DNA from: Sphingomonas sp. ERG5 | Lineage (GTDB): Bacteria; Pseudomonadota; Alphaproteobacteria; Sphingomonadales; Sphingomonadaceae | Assembly (NCBI RefSeq): GCF_000803065.1 | Contig: NZ_JSXI01000021.1 | Location: 1 to 64,000 of the forward strand | Reading direction: 5' to 3' | DNA length: 64,000 nt | In this document: positions 1-8,450 of the stretch, one piece after another | How the letters are laid out: each line of letters opens with the position of its first letter | Position numbering within the stretch: the first letter of the stretch is position 1 | The notes under the pieces: generated by a model | Database searches by the model: none | Told to the model about the DNA's origin: nothing | Seen by the model: only the letters and a program-made list of their open reading frames with translations | Made by a program: the position numbers and the translations under genes

Positions 1-113
1 ACCCCCGGCCGATCATCGACCAGCGCAAGCTTCTTGCCGACAAGACGGTTGAACAAAGTCGATTTGCCGACATTGGGGCGGCCGATAATCGCGACCGTGG
101 GAAGTTTGGACAT
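1..113 (-). CDS. der: Ribosome-assembly GTPase Der (EngA), N-terminal fragment
   Basis: The first 37 codons of a minus-strand gene that runs off the left edge; the ATG is at 113-111. The peptide begins [20 protein letters not shown], which carries the G1/P-loop GRPNVGKS at residues 11-18 and continues into the [15 protein letters not shown] segment typical of the first GTPase domain of Der. The full protein (normally about 450-490 residues, two tandem G domains plus a KH-like domain) is an essential 50S-assembly GTPase. Only the start is visible, so nothing can be said about the second domain. It anchors this accessory region to the core chromosome. Confidence 0.9.
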   Translation of the reverse strand, partial: MSKLPTVAIIGRPNVGKSTLFNRLVGKKLALVDDRPG

Positions 114-237
114 CAGCCTGCCTTACGACCCCCCGAGCCAAACGTCATCCCATCCCGCAATCCAGGAGAGGAGCGTAGCAAATGACAGCACAAACAAAAG
201 TCCGGAGTGCGATTTCCGCTTCGTCGCTGACACCGAG

Positions 238-921
238 CTAATTGGCTTGTTTCGAGAGGAGGTCGGGCGCGTCGCGGACCGCCTTGACACGGCCCGCGCC
301 CGAGGCACTCGACCGGCTTCCAGCTTGTTTCGACGCGAGCAGCATATCGACCATCCCTTCGGGCGCCGGGGCGCCGGTCAGGGCCTCATAATAATAGGGT
401 GCCAGCCTGGCCCGTTCGGCGAGACTCTCACTGATCGAGAGCGCGAAATAGCCGACTTGATGAAAATACATGATCCGAGCCCGAACGAAACTCTCGGGGG
501 CAACCATGCCGCTGCGTTCAAGATAGGCCTGGAACAAGATGATCCAGGCGCCATCAACCTCGCGTACGAGTTTGGCTGCGCTCTTCGACTTGCGAGCCCA
601 GCTGCGAATCGCAATATCGAAGGCGGGAACAGACGAATCTTGTCCAAGCCAAATTCGAAAGAGCTCAATAAGCGTGCTCCCCTCTTCGGCGACCAGCGCT
701 TCGATCGCGGCCATCTCGCGACGATTACTGGTTTCCCAATCTTCCAGCAGCGCATTGAGCAAGTCCTGGCGATCCTTGAAGTGCCAATAGAAACTGCCGC
801 GCGTCACCTTCAGGCGCCGCGCCAACAAATCTACCTTCACATCATCGACGCCCGATCCGATTAGCACCTTACGCGCGGCCGCGATCCAATCGTCACGAGT
901 CAATCGGCCAGTGGCCACCAT
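238..921 (-). CDS. TetR/AcrR family transcriptional regulator
   Basis: A 227-residue regulator. The N-terminal helix-turn-helix covers roughly residues 8-55 with the TetR signature VDLLARRLKVTRGSFYWHFKDR followed by a helical ligand domain with no recognisable ligand family. I chose the ATG at 921 because a GAGGAG Shine-Dalgarno element lies 6 nt before it; an in-frame ATG at 942 is the alternative and has a poorer site. The gene is divergent from the sarcosine oxidase operon across about 440 bp, so it probably regulates that operon, itself, or both. The effector is unknown. Confidence 0.85.
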   Translation of the reverse strand: MVATGRLTRDDWIAAARKVLIGSGVDDVKVDLLARRLKVTRGSFYWHFKDRQDLLNALLEDWETSNRREMAAIEALVAEEGSTLIELFRIWLGQDSSVPAFDIAIRSWARKSKSAAKLVREVDGAWIILFQAYLERSGMVAPESFVRARIMYFHQVGYFALSISESLAERARLAPYYYEALTGAPAPEGMVDMLLASKQAGSRSSASGAGRVKAVRDAPDLLSKQAN

Positions 922-1366
922 TCCATGCTCCTCTTCGTCCATGCCAGCTCGCCAGCCTGGCCCTTGCTCGCGCCCTGCCCCGCAGTATTGCCAACCTCTT
1001 TTCCCGGAAACATCGAGTACTGATTTCCCAAAGGATTTTTTGCGGCATCTCGCTGAGCGCCGAACGGCCGGACAGATGCAACGCCCGATGCCTTGTAGCA
1101 CGCGAGTTGGGGGAGAAATGTATCATCGTCCGGTCGTAACGGCATGCAGCCGTGATGCCCCACACCAGGCTTGTGTCGAGCAGGGCACGAGCAGTTGAAT
1201 GATCCATCGCATTCTCCACGGGACCGGCTTCTACCAGCACCCATCATGACACAGGTCGTTATCGCGCCATACATGAGTGTGTGGAAACGACCGATCAAGA
1301 AACTTACGATACGGCGTTGTACCATACAATTCTGTACTGTATTGAATGGGCACAGGAGAGGCGAGC
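922..1366. other. Divergent intergenic region between tetR and soxB
   Basis: A 445-bp stretch with no convincing gene; the open frames here lack ribosome sites and family resemblance. It must hold the promoters for the TetR gene and for soxBDAG-purU. The soxB-proximal end is relatively AT-rich and contains a dyad listed separately. Confidence 0.6.
1324..1342. promoter_or_regulatory. Candidate operator upstream of soxB
   Basis: A 19-bp dyad with arms ATACA (1324-1328) and TGTAT (1338-1342) lies 25 nt before the soxB start, enclosing a second, smaller dyad (TACA/TGTA). Its size and place suit a binding site for the divergent TetR protein. Only the symmetry is seen; binding is inferred and short dyads occur by chance. 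Confidence 0.35.
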
Positions 1367-2614
1367 GTGACAACACGATATTCCGCATTATCGCTGGTCC
1401 GCGAAGGACTTAACCGCCAGCGGGGATGGACTCCGGCATGGCGCGATGCGGCACCGAAGAAACGCTACGACGCAATCGTCATCGGCGGCGGCGGCCACGG
1501 CCTGGCGACGGCCTACTATCTTGCCCGGAATCATGGCGTGACCGATGTCGCGGTGATCGAAAAGGGTTGGATTGGCGGCGGCAATACCGGCCGCAACACG
1601 ACGATCATCCGGTCGAACTATTTTTTCCCGGAGACCGCACGCTTCTTCGAGTTCGCGCTCAAACTCTATGAGGGCCTTTCGCAAGACCTGAATTACAACA
1701 TCATGTTCTCGCAACGCGGCATGTGGATGCTCGGTCACGATCGACACGGCATGGAAATGCTGCGCCGGTCGGCCAATGCAATGCGGCTCAACGGGATCGA
1801 CGCGGAGTTTCACGACGGCGCATCGGTACGATCATCCATTCCCGGCCTTAACGAGTCTCCACGCTTCCCGATCCTCGGCGGCCTCAACCAGCCGCGCGGC
1901 GGCTCGGCGCGCCATGACGCAGTCGCCTGGGGTTATGCACGCGCCGCATCCGCACTCGGTATCGACATCATCCAGAATTGCGAGGTCAACGACTTCATCA
2001 CCAGCGATGGGCATGTCCGCGGGATCGAGACCAATCTGGGCACAATCCGGGCGGATGCGATCGGCATGGCCGTGGCAGGTCATTCAACCGTCCTCGCCGC
2101 GAAGGCGGGTATTCGCCTGCCGATCAGTTCGTATGCGCTTCAAGCGTTCGTATCGGAACCGGTGAAACCCTGCCTTGACACGGTGATCCTGTCGCCAGCG
2201 ACGGGAACTTATCTCAGTCAATCCGACAAAGGCGAGCTCGTGATCGGTGCTGGCCTCGACCTGTATCTTTCCTATGCGCAGCGTGGAAACCTACCGTGGA
2301 TGGAACGTGCCGCGGCGGGGGTGGTGGAACTCTTCCCGGCATTCTCCCGCATGCGTTTTCTCCGGCAATGGGCGGGAATTGTTGACGTCGTTCACGATTC
2401 AACGCCGATCATCGGCGAAACCGATCTCGGCGGATTCTATGTAAACTGCGGCTGGGGTACAGGCGGGTTCAAGGCCATTCCAGCTGGGGGATGGTGCCTG
2501 GCTCATCTCATGGCCACAGGTGCGTCGCATCCACTGAGCAGGGCCTTCGGCCTTGAAAGATTCAGGACCGGCGCACTGATCGACGAGGCATCCGCCTCCG
2601 GCATTGCGCACTGA
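1367..2614 (+). CDS. soxB: Sarcosine oxidase beta subunit
   Basis: The 415-residue beta subunit of heterotetrameric sarcosine oxidase, which oxidatively demethylates sarcosine to glycine at its FAD and carries covalent FMN. A Rossmann dinucleotide motif, YDAIVIGGGGHGLATAYYLA, sits at about residues 35-55; a DAO-type fold follows, ending in the NCGWGTGGFKAIPAG segment typical of SoxB. The start is the GTG at 1367, preceded at 8 nt by AGGAG; the product then begins MTTRYSALSLVREGL, as SoxB proteins do. First gene of soxBDAG-purU; soxD follows after 12 nt. Confidence 0.93.
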   Translation: MTTRYSALSLVREGLNRQRGWTPAWRDAAPKKRYDAIVIGGGGHGLATAYYLARNHGVTDVAVIEKGWIGGGNTGRNTTIIRSNYFFPETARFFEFALKLYEGLSQDLNYNIMFSQRGMWMLGHDRHGMEMLRRSANAMRLNGIDAEFHDGASVRSSIPGLNESPRFPILGGLNQPRGGSARHDAVAWGYARAASALGIDIIQNCEVNDFITSDGHVRGIETNLGTIRADAIGMAVAGHSTVLAAKAGIRLPISSYALQAFVSEPVKPCLDTVILSPATGTYLSQSDKGELVIGAGLDLYLSYAQRGNLPWMERAAAGVVELFPAFSRMRFLRQWAGIVDVVHDSTPIIGETDLGGFYVNCGWGTGGFKAIPAGGWCLAHLMATGASHPLSRAFGLERFRTGALIDEASASGIAH

Positions 2615-2626
2615 AGGCGGCACGGC

Positions 2627-2911
2627 ATGCTTCTCATCACTTGCCCGCATTGCGGCCCTCGCTCGGAAATCGAATTTCGTTACGGCGGCGAAAGTCACAT
2701 CCAACGCCCCGGACCATATGGCGATGTCACCGATGAAGCGTGGGCGGATTATCTGTTCTACCGGTCGAATCCGAAAGGCGAGCATCGCGAACGCTGGATG
2801 CACGCGGCGGGTTGCCGCCGCTGGTTCAATATCGTGCGCGACACCGTGACACATCGCATCGTCACGATATATCCGATGGGCGAAGCCCCCGATGCGGCGC
2901 TGCCGCGATGA
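2627..2911 (+). CDS. soxD: Sarcosine oxidase delta subunit
   Basis: A 94-residue subunit with the N-terminal MLLITCPHCG zinc-binding start (Cys6, Cys9) and a second HAAGCRRWFN group near residues 59-68, together forming the zinc site of SoxD. It is a structural subunit of the heterotetramer. Length and motif order fit the family. The TGA stop overlaps the soxA ATG (ATGA at 2908-2911), indicating translational coupling. Confidence 0.92.
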   Translation: MLLITCPHCGPRSEIEFRYGGESHIQRPGPYGDVTDEAWADYLFYRSNPKGEHRERWMHAAGCRRWFNIVRDTVTHRIVTIYPMGEAPDAALPR

Positions 2912-5838
2912 GCGGGTGGCGCGCCGCAGGCGGCAGCATGATCGACCGCGAGAGGTCTATCTCCTTTACATGGGCAGGCCACTCCTATCGCGGCTTCGCC
3001 GGGGACACGCTCGCTTCGGCTCTGCTTGCCAATGGGGTTTCAATCGTCGGCCGCAGCTTTAAATATCACCGGCCGCGCGGCCTGCTCGCTGCGGGACTGG
3101 AGGAACCCAACTGCATCATCCAGCTGGAGCGCGGCGCCGTCACGGTTCCGAACGTCAAGGCCACGCAGGTCGAACTCTATGACGGGTTGATTGCGGAGCC
3201 CGTCAACGCGAAGCCGAGCGCCGAATTCGACCTCCTGGCAGTGATTTCGCTCTTCAAGCGATTCATTCCCGCAGCCTTTTATTACAAGACATTCTTGTGG
3301 CCCAATTGGCGCCTGTTCGAACCGACGATCCGCAAGGCCGCCGGCCTCGGAGTCGCGCCGGGTGATCGCGATCCCGAATCGTACCAGCATCGCCACGCGC
3401 ATGTAGACGTGCTTGTGATCGGTTCCGGAGCAGCGGGCCTGGCTGCCGCTGAGGCGGCCGCGGCGGACCCTGCAAACATGCGCGTGGCTTTGGTGGAAAC
3501 CGATGCGGAGTTTGGCGGCGGACTGCTTTCGGGCACCGCCATGCTGGAGGGACTTCCCCCGCTCGAATGGCGCGACCAGACGCTGGGACGCCTTCGCGCG
3601 GCGCCGAACATGCTCCTCCTCAACCGGACCATGGCGTTCGGCTTTTATGATCATGGTCTCGTCGCCTTGCTTGAACGCATCAACGACCATCTTCCTCCGC
3701 CGGATCGCAACGGCCCGCGTCAGCGACTCTGGAAGATGCGCTGCAAGAAGGTCATCTTCGCAACGGGTGCTTTCGAGCGCCACATACCCTTTGCCGGAAA
3801 TGATCTGCCAGGCGTCATGCTCGCCTCGGCGGCGCAGGCCTATGCGTGCCGTTACGGTGCACTTCCTGGTCGCCGCGTGGTGATCTGCACCAACAACGAC
3901 AGCGCTTATGCTGCGGCGTTCGCGCTGCAAGATGCCGGATGTGACATTGCGGCCATCATCGACTCTCGCTCTGAACCCTGCGGTCATGCCGCAATGGCCC
4001 GGCGCAGATCGATCGAGATCATTGGCGGCGCGGCACCACTGCGCGCCAAAGGAAGGCGCGGCGTTAACGGTCTGGAGCTCATCACGCTCGCCGGCGGTGC
4101 CAGACGTCTGTTGGCCTGCGACGCTGTCCTGACTTCCGACGGCTGGAATCCGGCAGTGCATCTTCATTCTCAGTCCGGCGGGTCGCTTGACTATGATATG
4201 GACCTGCAATCCTTCCTTCCACTCAGTCCTGCGCAGGATGCGATTAGCGTCGGTGCGGCGGCCGGCGTCTTTGCACTCGATCTTGCCATCGCCAGCGCCC
4301 GCGCGGCAGTGCGCGGCGAAGCAGCCGCAACGCCGCAGCCGATGGCCGTCGGCCCGACCCGGCAATTCGCAGATGGTGACAGTGCCGCGCAGGAGGCGTG
4401 GGTCGATTTCCAGAACGACGTGACGGTCGCCGACGTCCAGCTTGCCTCGCGTGAGAATTTCCGGTCGGTCGAACATCTCAAGCGCTACACCACACTTGGC
4501 ATGGCGTCCGACCAGGGCAAGACGTCGAACGTTTCGGCTATCCACATCCTATCTGACTTACTTCAGAAACCTGCTCGAGCAATCGGCACGACCAAGTTCA
4601 GACCGCCATTCGACCCTGTGACAATCGGAGCCTTTGCGGGCCGAGCAATTGGCGATGACCTGATGCCACTGGCCCAAGCCGCAGCCCATGCGAGGCAAGT
4701 TGCGCTTGGCGCACGGATGGAGCCCTATGGCGCATGGTCGCGCGCGGCCTTCTTCCCCCGCCGGGGCGAAACCGAACGGCAGGCGATTGATCGCGAAGTG
4801 CTCGGCGTCCGTCAATCGTTAGGGCTGTTCGACGCCTCCCCCCTCGGTAAGATCGAGGTGAAGGGACCGGACGCCGCCGAGTTCCTGCAGCGTATCTATG
4901 TGAACAACATGCGCGGTCTGAAGTTGGGGTATTGCCGTTATGGGCTCATGCTGAACGAGCATGGGATTGTGTATGACGACGGCGTGCTGGCCCGCATCGG
5001 CGAGAACCATTTCCTCGTCGGCACCACGAGCGGCCATGTCGCGGCGATCGCTGACATGCTCAACGAGTGGCTTCAGTGCGAATGGCCGACGCTTCGCGTG
5101 ATGGTCGAGAATGTTACCACTGGCTGGGCGGTGATGAACATTGCCGGACGCCATGCCCGCACCGTGCTCGCAGCGGTTGGAACGGATATAGATCTTTCGG
5201 CGGAGGCTTTTCCACATATGACCTATCGCGCCGGCCAGGTTGGCGGCGCGCGCGCGCGGATCGCTCGTGTCAGCTTCACCGGGGAGCTGTCCTATGAAAT
5301 CGCCGTACCCTGGGCATATGGTGCGTCACTGTGGGACGCGCTGATGCGCGCAGGTCAGGCACACGACATCATGGCATTCGGGATAGAGGCCCTGATGGTG
5401 ATGCGCGTGGAAAAGGGTTTCCTTCACGTCGGCTCCGACACCGATGGCACGACCTACCCGCAGGATGTGGGTTTCGCTGCCGCTATCGCCAGGAAACCCG
5501 ATGATTTCATGGGCCGGCGTTCTACGATGCGAAGCGAGGGGCAGCGCGAAGACCGACGGCAGTTGGTGGGACTCGAAGTGATTGACGGCCAGGGTTTGCT
5601 GGAAGTCGGCGCACATATCCTGCCGCGCGACGCGACCGAACCGCGGGACACACAGGGATGGGTCACATCCAGCGTATATTCGCCGACGCTTGGGCGACCG
5701 CTCGCCATGGCTCTGGTCGAGCGCGGTACCAACAGAATGGGCGAAGAGGTTCGGATCTGGGATCTGGACACTTGGCGATCGGCGCGCATCGCCGATCCGC
5801 GCTGCTTTGATCCAACAGGGGAGCGAATCCATGGCTGA
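2908..5838 (+). CDS. soxA: Sarcosine oxidase alpha subunit
   Basis: A 976-residue alpha subunit. Domains in order: an N-terminal 2Fe-2S-ferredoxin-like fold without the cluster (about 12-110), a pyridine-nucleotide-disulfide-oxidoreductase-like NAD(H) domain with VLVIGSGAAGLAAAEA at about 167-182, and a C-terminal aminomethyltransferase (GcvT-like) folate domain from about 590 to the end that receives the methylene group on tetrahydrofolate. The ATG at 2908 overlaps the soxD stop; longer upstream frames only read through soxD. Its own stop lies inside soxG by 8 nt. Confidence 0.93.
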   Translation: MSGWRAAGGSMIDRERSISFTWAGHSYRGFAGDTLASALLANGVSIVGRSFKYHRPRGLLAAGLEEPNCIIQLERGAVTVPNVKATQVELYDGLIAEPVNAKPSAEFDLLAVISLFKRFIPAAFYYKTFLWPNWRLFEPTIRKAAGLGVAPGDRDPESYQHRHAHVDVLVIGSGAAGLAAAEAAAADPANMRVALVETDAEFGGGLLSGTAMLEGLPPLEWRDQTLGRLRAAPNMLLLNRTMAFGFYDHGLVALLERINDHLPPPDRNGPRQRLWKMRCKKVIFATGAFERHIPFAGNDLPGVMLASAAQAYACRYGALPGRRVVICTNNDSAYAAAFALQDAGCDIAAIIDSRSEPCGHAAMARRRSIEIIGGAAPLRAKGRRGVNGLELITLAGGARRLLACDAVLTSDGWNPAVHLHSQSGGSLDYDMDLQSFLPLSPAQDAISVGAAAGVFALDLAIASARAAVRGEAAATPQPMAVGPTRQFADGDSAAQEAWVDFQNDVTVADVQLASRENFRSVEHLKRYTTLGMASDQGKTSNVSAIHILSDLLQKPARAIGTTKFRPPFDPVTIGAFAGRAIGDDLMPLAQAAAHARQVALGARMEPYGAWSRAAFFPRRGETERQAIDREVLGVRQSLGLFDASPLGKIEVKGPDAAEFLQRIYVNNMRGLKLGYCRYGLMLNEHGIVYDDGVLARIGENHFLVGTTSGHVAAIADMLNEWLQCEWPTLRVMVENVTTGWAVMNIAGRHARTVLAAVGTDIDLSAEAFPHMTYRAGQVGGARARIARVSFTGELSYEIAVPWAYGASLWDALMRAGQAHDIMAFGIEALMVMRVEKGFLHVGSDTDGTTYPQDVGFAAAIARKPDDFMGRRSTMRSEGQREDRRQLVGLEVIDGQGLLEVGAHILPRDATEPRDTQGWVTSSVYSPTLGRPLAMALVERGTNRMGEEVRIWDLDTWRSARIADPRCFDPTGERIHG

Positions 5839-6418
5839 GCCAGATTCATCCGTAGAACTGCGCCGCCTACTCCCCAGCGGCTCCGGCATGGCACGACCAG
5901 GTTTGGCGCTGCGCTTCGAACGAGAATTGGGGATCGGAAAGATACAGATCTTCGGTACCGCTCCTGATGCACACTTCCGCCGCATCGCGGGAGCTGCGGC
6001 ACCGCATGCTTGCGGGCAAACCGAGCAGGGCGGACTGACCATCGCGTGGCTTGCCCCGGGAGAGTGGCTGTTGACCGGTCCGGAACCCCAGGTGATCGCC
6101 CGACTCGAGCAGATCGACGAACATGAAGATGACGAAGTACTCGCGATCGACCTGACCCATGCGCGCTCCTCGTTCCTCATCAGCGGAACCGACGCCCGGG
6201 ATACGCTGGCCGCACACTGTCCGCTCGATCTATGGTCCGGCACTTTCCCGGTTCACGCGGTCGCGCGCTCGTTGCTGGGCGACGCCAGTATGTTTATCGC
6301 CCGGCTGACCGATGTGGCAGACGGGCCGCAATTCCGAATCATCATTGACCAGACGATGGAAGACCATGTCGCGCGCATGCTCGCCGGCCCTCAACTTCAT
6401 TCAGGAACCCCTAAATGA
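5831..6418 (+). CDS. soxG: Sarcosine oxidase gamma subunit
   Basis: A 195-residue gamma subunit beginning MAEPDSSVELRRLLPSGSG. It has the short GcvT-like fold of SoxG: a WLAPGEWLL segment near residues 75-83, then VLAIDLTHARSSFLISGTDA and a later HCPLDLWSGTFP motif. The start overlaps the end of soxA by 8 nt and the stop overlaps the purU ATG (ATGA), so the five genes form one tightly coupled operon. Sequence conservation in this subunit is low, but position and motif order make the call firm. Confidence 0.88.
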   Translation: MAEPDSSVELRRLLPSGSGMARPGLALRFERELGIGKIQIFGTAPDAHFRRIAGAAAPHACGQTEQGGLTIAWLAPGEWLLTGPEPQVIARLEQIDEHEDDEVLAIDLTHARSSFLISGTDARDTLAAHCPLDLWSGTFPVHAVARSLLGDASMFIARLTDVADGPQFRIIIDQTMEDHVARMLAGPQLHSGTPK

Positions 6419-7254
6419 ACAAGTATCTCGTGCTGCGCTTCCGCGCGCCCGATCGCCCCGGAATCGTGGCCGCCATCGCCGCTCTGGCCACGGAACATGG
6501 CTGCGACATCCGCGCGGCGGCAGTCTATGGTGACGACGACACGGGCGGCTTTTTCTGTCGCATGGAGCTCGCCAGCCCGATCGATCGCAAAGCACTCGTT
6601 ACATTTCTCGCACCGGTAGCGGACCAACTCGCGCTGGATTGGGAACTCAAGGACCTCGCGCGAAAAATGCCCGTGCTGATCGCTGTCTCCAGGTTCGGCC
6701 ACTGTCTGATCGACTTGATCCACAAGCAGGAGATCGGACAGCTTCCGATCGAGATCGTGGGCGTGGTCTCGAACCATGACACGATGCGCAAGACGGCCGA
6801 ATGGCACGGCCTGCCCTATCATCACCTGCCAATGATCGACGGCAAGGCTCAACAGGAAGCACGCTTCCTCACGATTATCGAGGAAACCGGTGCCGAACTC
6901 ACCGTCCTCGCGCGCTACATGCAGATCCTGTCCGATGACTTCTCAACGCGGCTCGGCGGCCGCTGCATCAACATTCACCACAGCTTCCTGCCCAGCTTCA
7001 AGGGCGCAAAGCCCTATCATCAGGCGCACGCCCGCGGGGTCAAGATCATTGGCGCCACGGCGCATTTCGTGACGGCCGACCTCGATGAAGGTCCCATCAT
7101 CGAGCAGGATGTGCGTCGGGTGAACCATGCGATTACCGCGGACGAAATGGTGGCGATCGGCCGCGAGATTGAAGCCTCAGTGCTTAGCCGCGCCGTACGA
7201 TGGCACGCGGAACATCGCATTTTCGCGAACGGCTCCAAGACCGTGATCTTGTAG
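6415..7254 (+). CDS. purU: Formyltetrahydrofolate deformylase
   Basis: A 279-residue enzyme that hydrolyses 10-formyl-THF to formate and THF. An N-terminal ACT domain (about 4-80) starts RAPDRPGIVAAIAALA; a C-terminal formyltransferase fold (about 85-279) carries the catalytic region NIHHSFLPSF and the HFVTADLDEGPIIEQD block with the conserved His and Asp. As last gene of the sox operon it recycles THF loaded by SoxA; conversion of methylene-THF to formyl-THF must be done by FolD encoded elsewhere, since neither folD nor glyA is beside it. Confidence 0.93.
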   Translation: MNKYLVLRFRAPDRPGIVAAIAALATEHGCDIRAAAVYGDDDTGGFFCRMELASPIDRKALVTFLAPVADQLALDWELKDLARKMPVLIAVSRFGHCLIDLIHKQEIGQLPIEIVGVVSNHDTMRKTAEWHGLPYHHLPMIDGKAQQEARFLTIIEETGAELTVLARYMQILSDDFSTRLGGRCINIHHSFLPSFKGAKPYHQAHARGVKIIGATAHFVTADLDEGPIIEQDVRRVNHAITADEMVAIGREIEASVLSRAVRWHAEHRIFANGSKTVIL

Positions 7255-7316
7255 TCCCGGGCATGTGCCGGCCGACTGGGTGCGGATCCGATCAAACCCT
7301 TTCGACAGGAGCAATC

Positions 7317-7418
7317 ATGACAATTTTGCGCGTCGGCAACATCGCTCGCCGAGCCGTGCGATCCGGCTTCCATGCCAGTTGCCGACCGGTCGGCTATCGT
7401 TTCGCCGACAACGTCTAA
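7317..7418 (+). CDS. Possible 33-residue peptide after purU
   Basis: A short open frame (ATG 7317, TAA 7416-7418) preceded by an AGGAG element at 5 nt spacing, a better ribosome site than most genes in this window. The product begins MTILRVGNIARRAVRSGFHA and is basic, with one Cys and no clear membrane segment. It follows purU by 62 nt on the same strand. I do not recognise it; it may be a real small protein, the start of a decayed gene, or chance. Confidence 0.35.
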   Translation: MTILRVGNIARRAVRSGFHASCRPVGYRFADNV

Positions 7419-7454
7419 CCGACGGGCGCTTCCCTTTCCCGAATACCTTTACCT

Positions 7455-8450
7455 CTACAGCGCCGCGCCCTGCTGGGCCTGATTGATCATCGCCGCAAAA
7501 CCGCCAATATCGATGTTGGATCCGCATATCAGTACCCCAACCCGGCGACCGGCGAGTTCATCGCGTAACGGACCAAGCAGAGCCGCGGTGGCGACGGCAC
7601 CCGCGGGCTCTGCCATCAACTTCATCTCGCGCGCCAGCAGCGCCATCGCCTCACGGATCTGATCGTCATCGACCTTTACGAACCGGTCGACATGTCGCCG
7701 GCAGAGCTCGAAGCTGTACGGAAGGGCGAAGGGCGGCCCCAAACTATCGGCGATCGTCGAAACAGTCGCCTGCTCGACAGGTCGACCGAGTGCAAGGCTC
7801 TGGTGCATGGAATCCGCGCCGGCGGGCTCGACGCCATATATCCGACAATTGGGGTTCGTGAGCTTTACCGCCGACGCGACACCCGCACACAAGCCCCCAC
7901 CGCCGATCGGAATGATCACTGCCTCAAGGTCGTTGGCCTGCGACATCCATTCAAGTCCGAGCGTCGCTGTCCCGAGCGCGGTCAGCGGCCCTTCAAAGGG
8001 GTGGATGAAGCTGCGTCCTTCGTCACGCGCAAGGGCCTCGGCCAGTTCGAACGCGGCCTTTCCATTTTCCGCGATGAGAATCTCTGCGCCATAGGCGCGG
8101 CAACGCGCTTGGCGAGCGAGATTCGCGGTCGGCAACATGACGACCTTGGCCGAGATGCCGAGGCGGCTGGCCGCATAAGCGGTCGCGATCGCGTGATTGC
8201 CTGCGCTGACCGCCGTCACGCCATTGCGGCGCTGCTCATCGGTCAGGCGCAGCATCACTGAAAGCGCACCGCGCGGTTTGAACGTCCCGCTATGCTGGAA
8301 CAGCTCGAGCTTCAGGTTGACGCGCGTTCCGGGTGCCAATCGCGCTGCTATTTCGCGGCCTTGCCAGTCATGCACAGGGGTGGTCATTACATGAGGTGCG
8401 ATAAGGGCGCGGGTTTCCTCAATGTCCACAAGACGAAGATCTTCGATCAT
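7455..8450 (-). CDS. Threonine-dehydratase-like PLP-dependent lyase
   Basis: A 331-residue fold-type II PLP enzyme. The Schiff-base lysine lies in SGTFKPRGA (Lys58), the substrate Ser/Asn loop in SAGNHAIATAYAA, and the phosphate-binding glycine loop in PIGGGGLCAG (about 180). Length matches catabolic threonine dehydratase, serine racemase, threo-3-hydroxyaspartate lyase (BhcB) and EutB; I cannot choose among them by eye. There is no C-terminal ACT domain, so no isoleucine feedback is expected. The ATG at 8450 overlaps the stop of the upstream permease gene (ATGA), coupling import to deamination. A GGGAGA element precedes the start. Confidence 0.82.
   Translation of the reverse strand: MIEDLRLVDIEETRALIAPHVMTTPVHDWQGREIAARLAPGTRVNLKLELFQHSGTFKPRGALSVMLRLTDEQRRNGVTAVSAGNHAIATAYAASRLGISAKVVMLPTANLARQARCRAYGAEILIAENGKAAFELAEALARDEGRSFIHPFEGPLTALGTATLGLEWMSQANDLEAVIIPIGGGGLCAGVASAVKLTNPNCRIYGVEPAGADSMHQSLALGRPVEQATVSTIADSLGPPFALPYSFELCRRHVDRFVKVDDDQIREAMALLAREMKLMAEPAGAVATAALLGPLRDELAGRRVGVLICGSNIDIGGFAAMINQAQQGAAL

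Noticed and set aside
3040..4545. 501-residue minus-strand open frame
   Set aside because: Antisense to soxA, no motifs.
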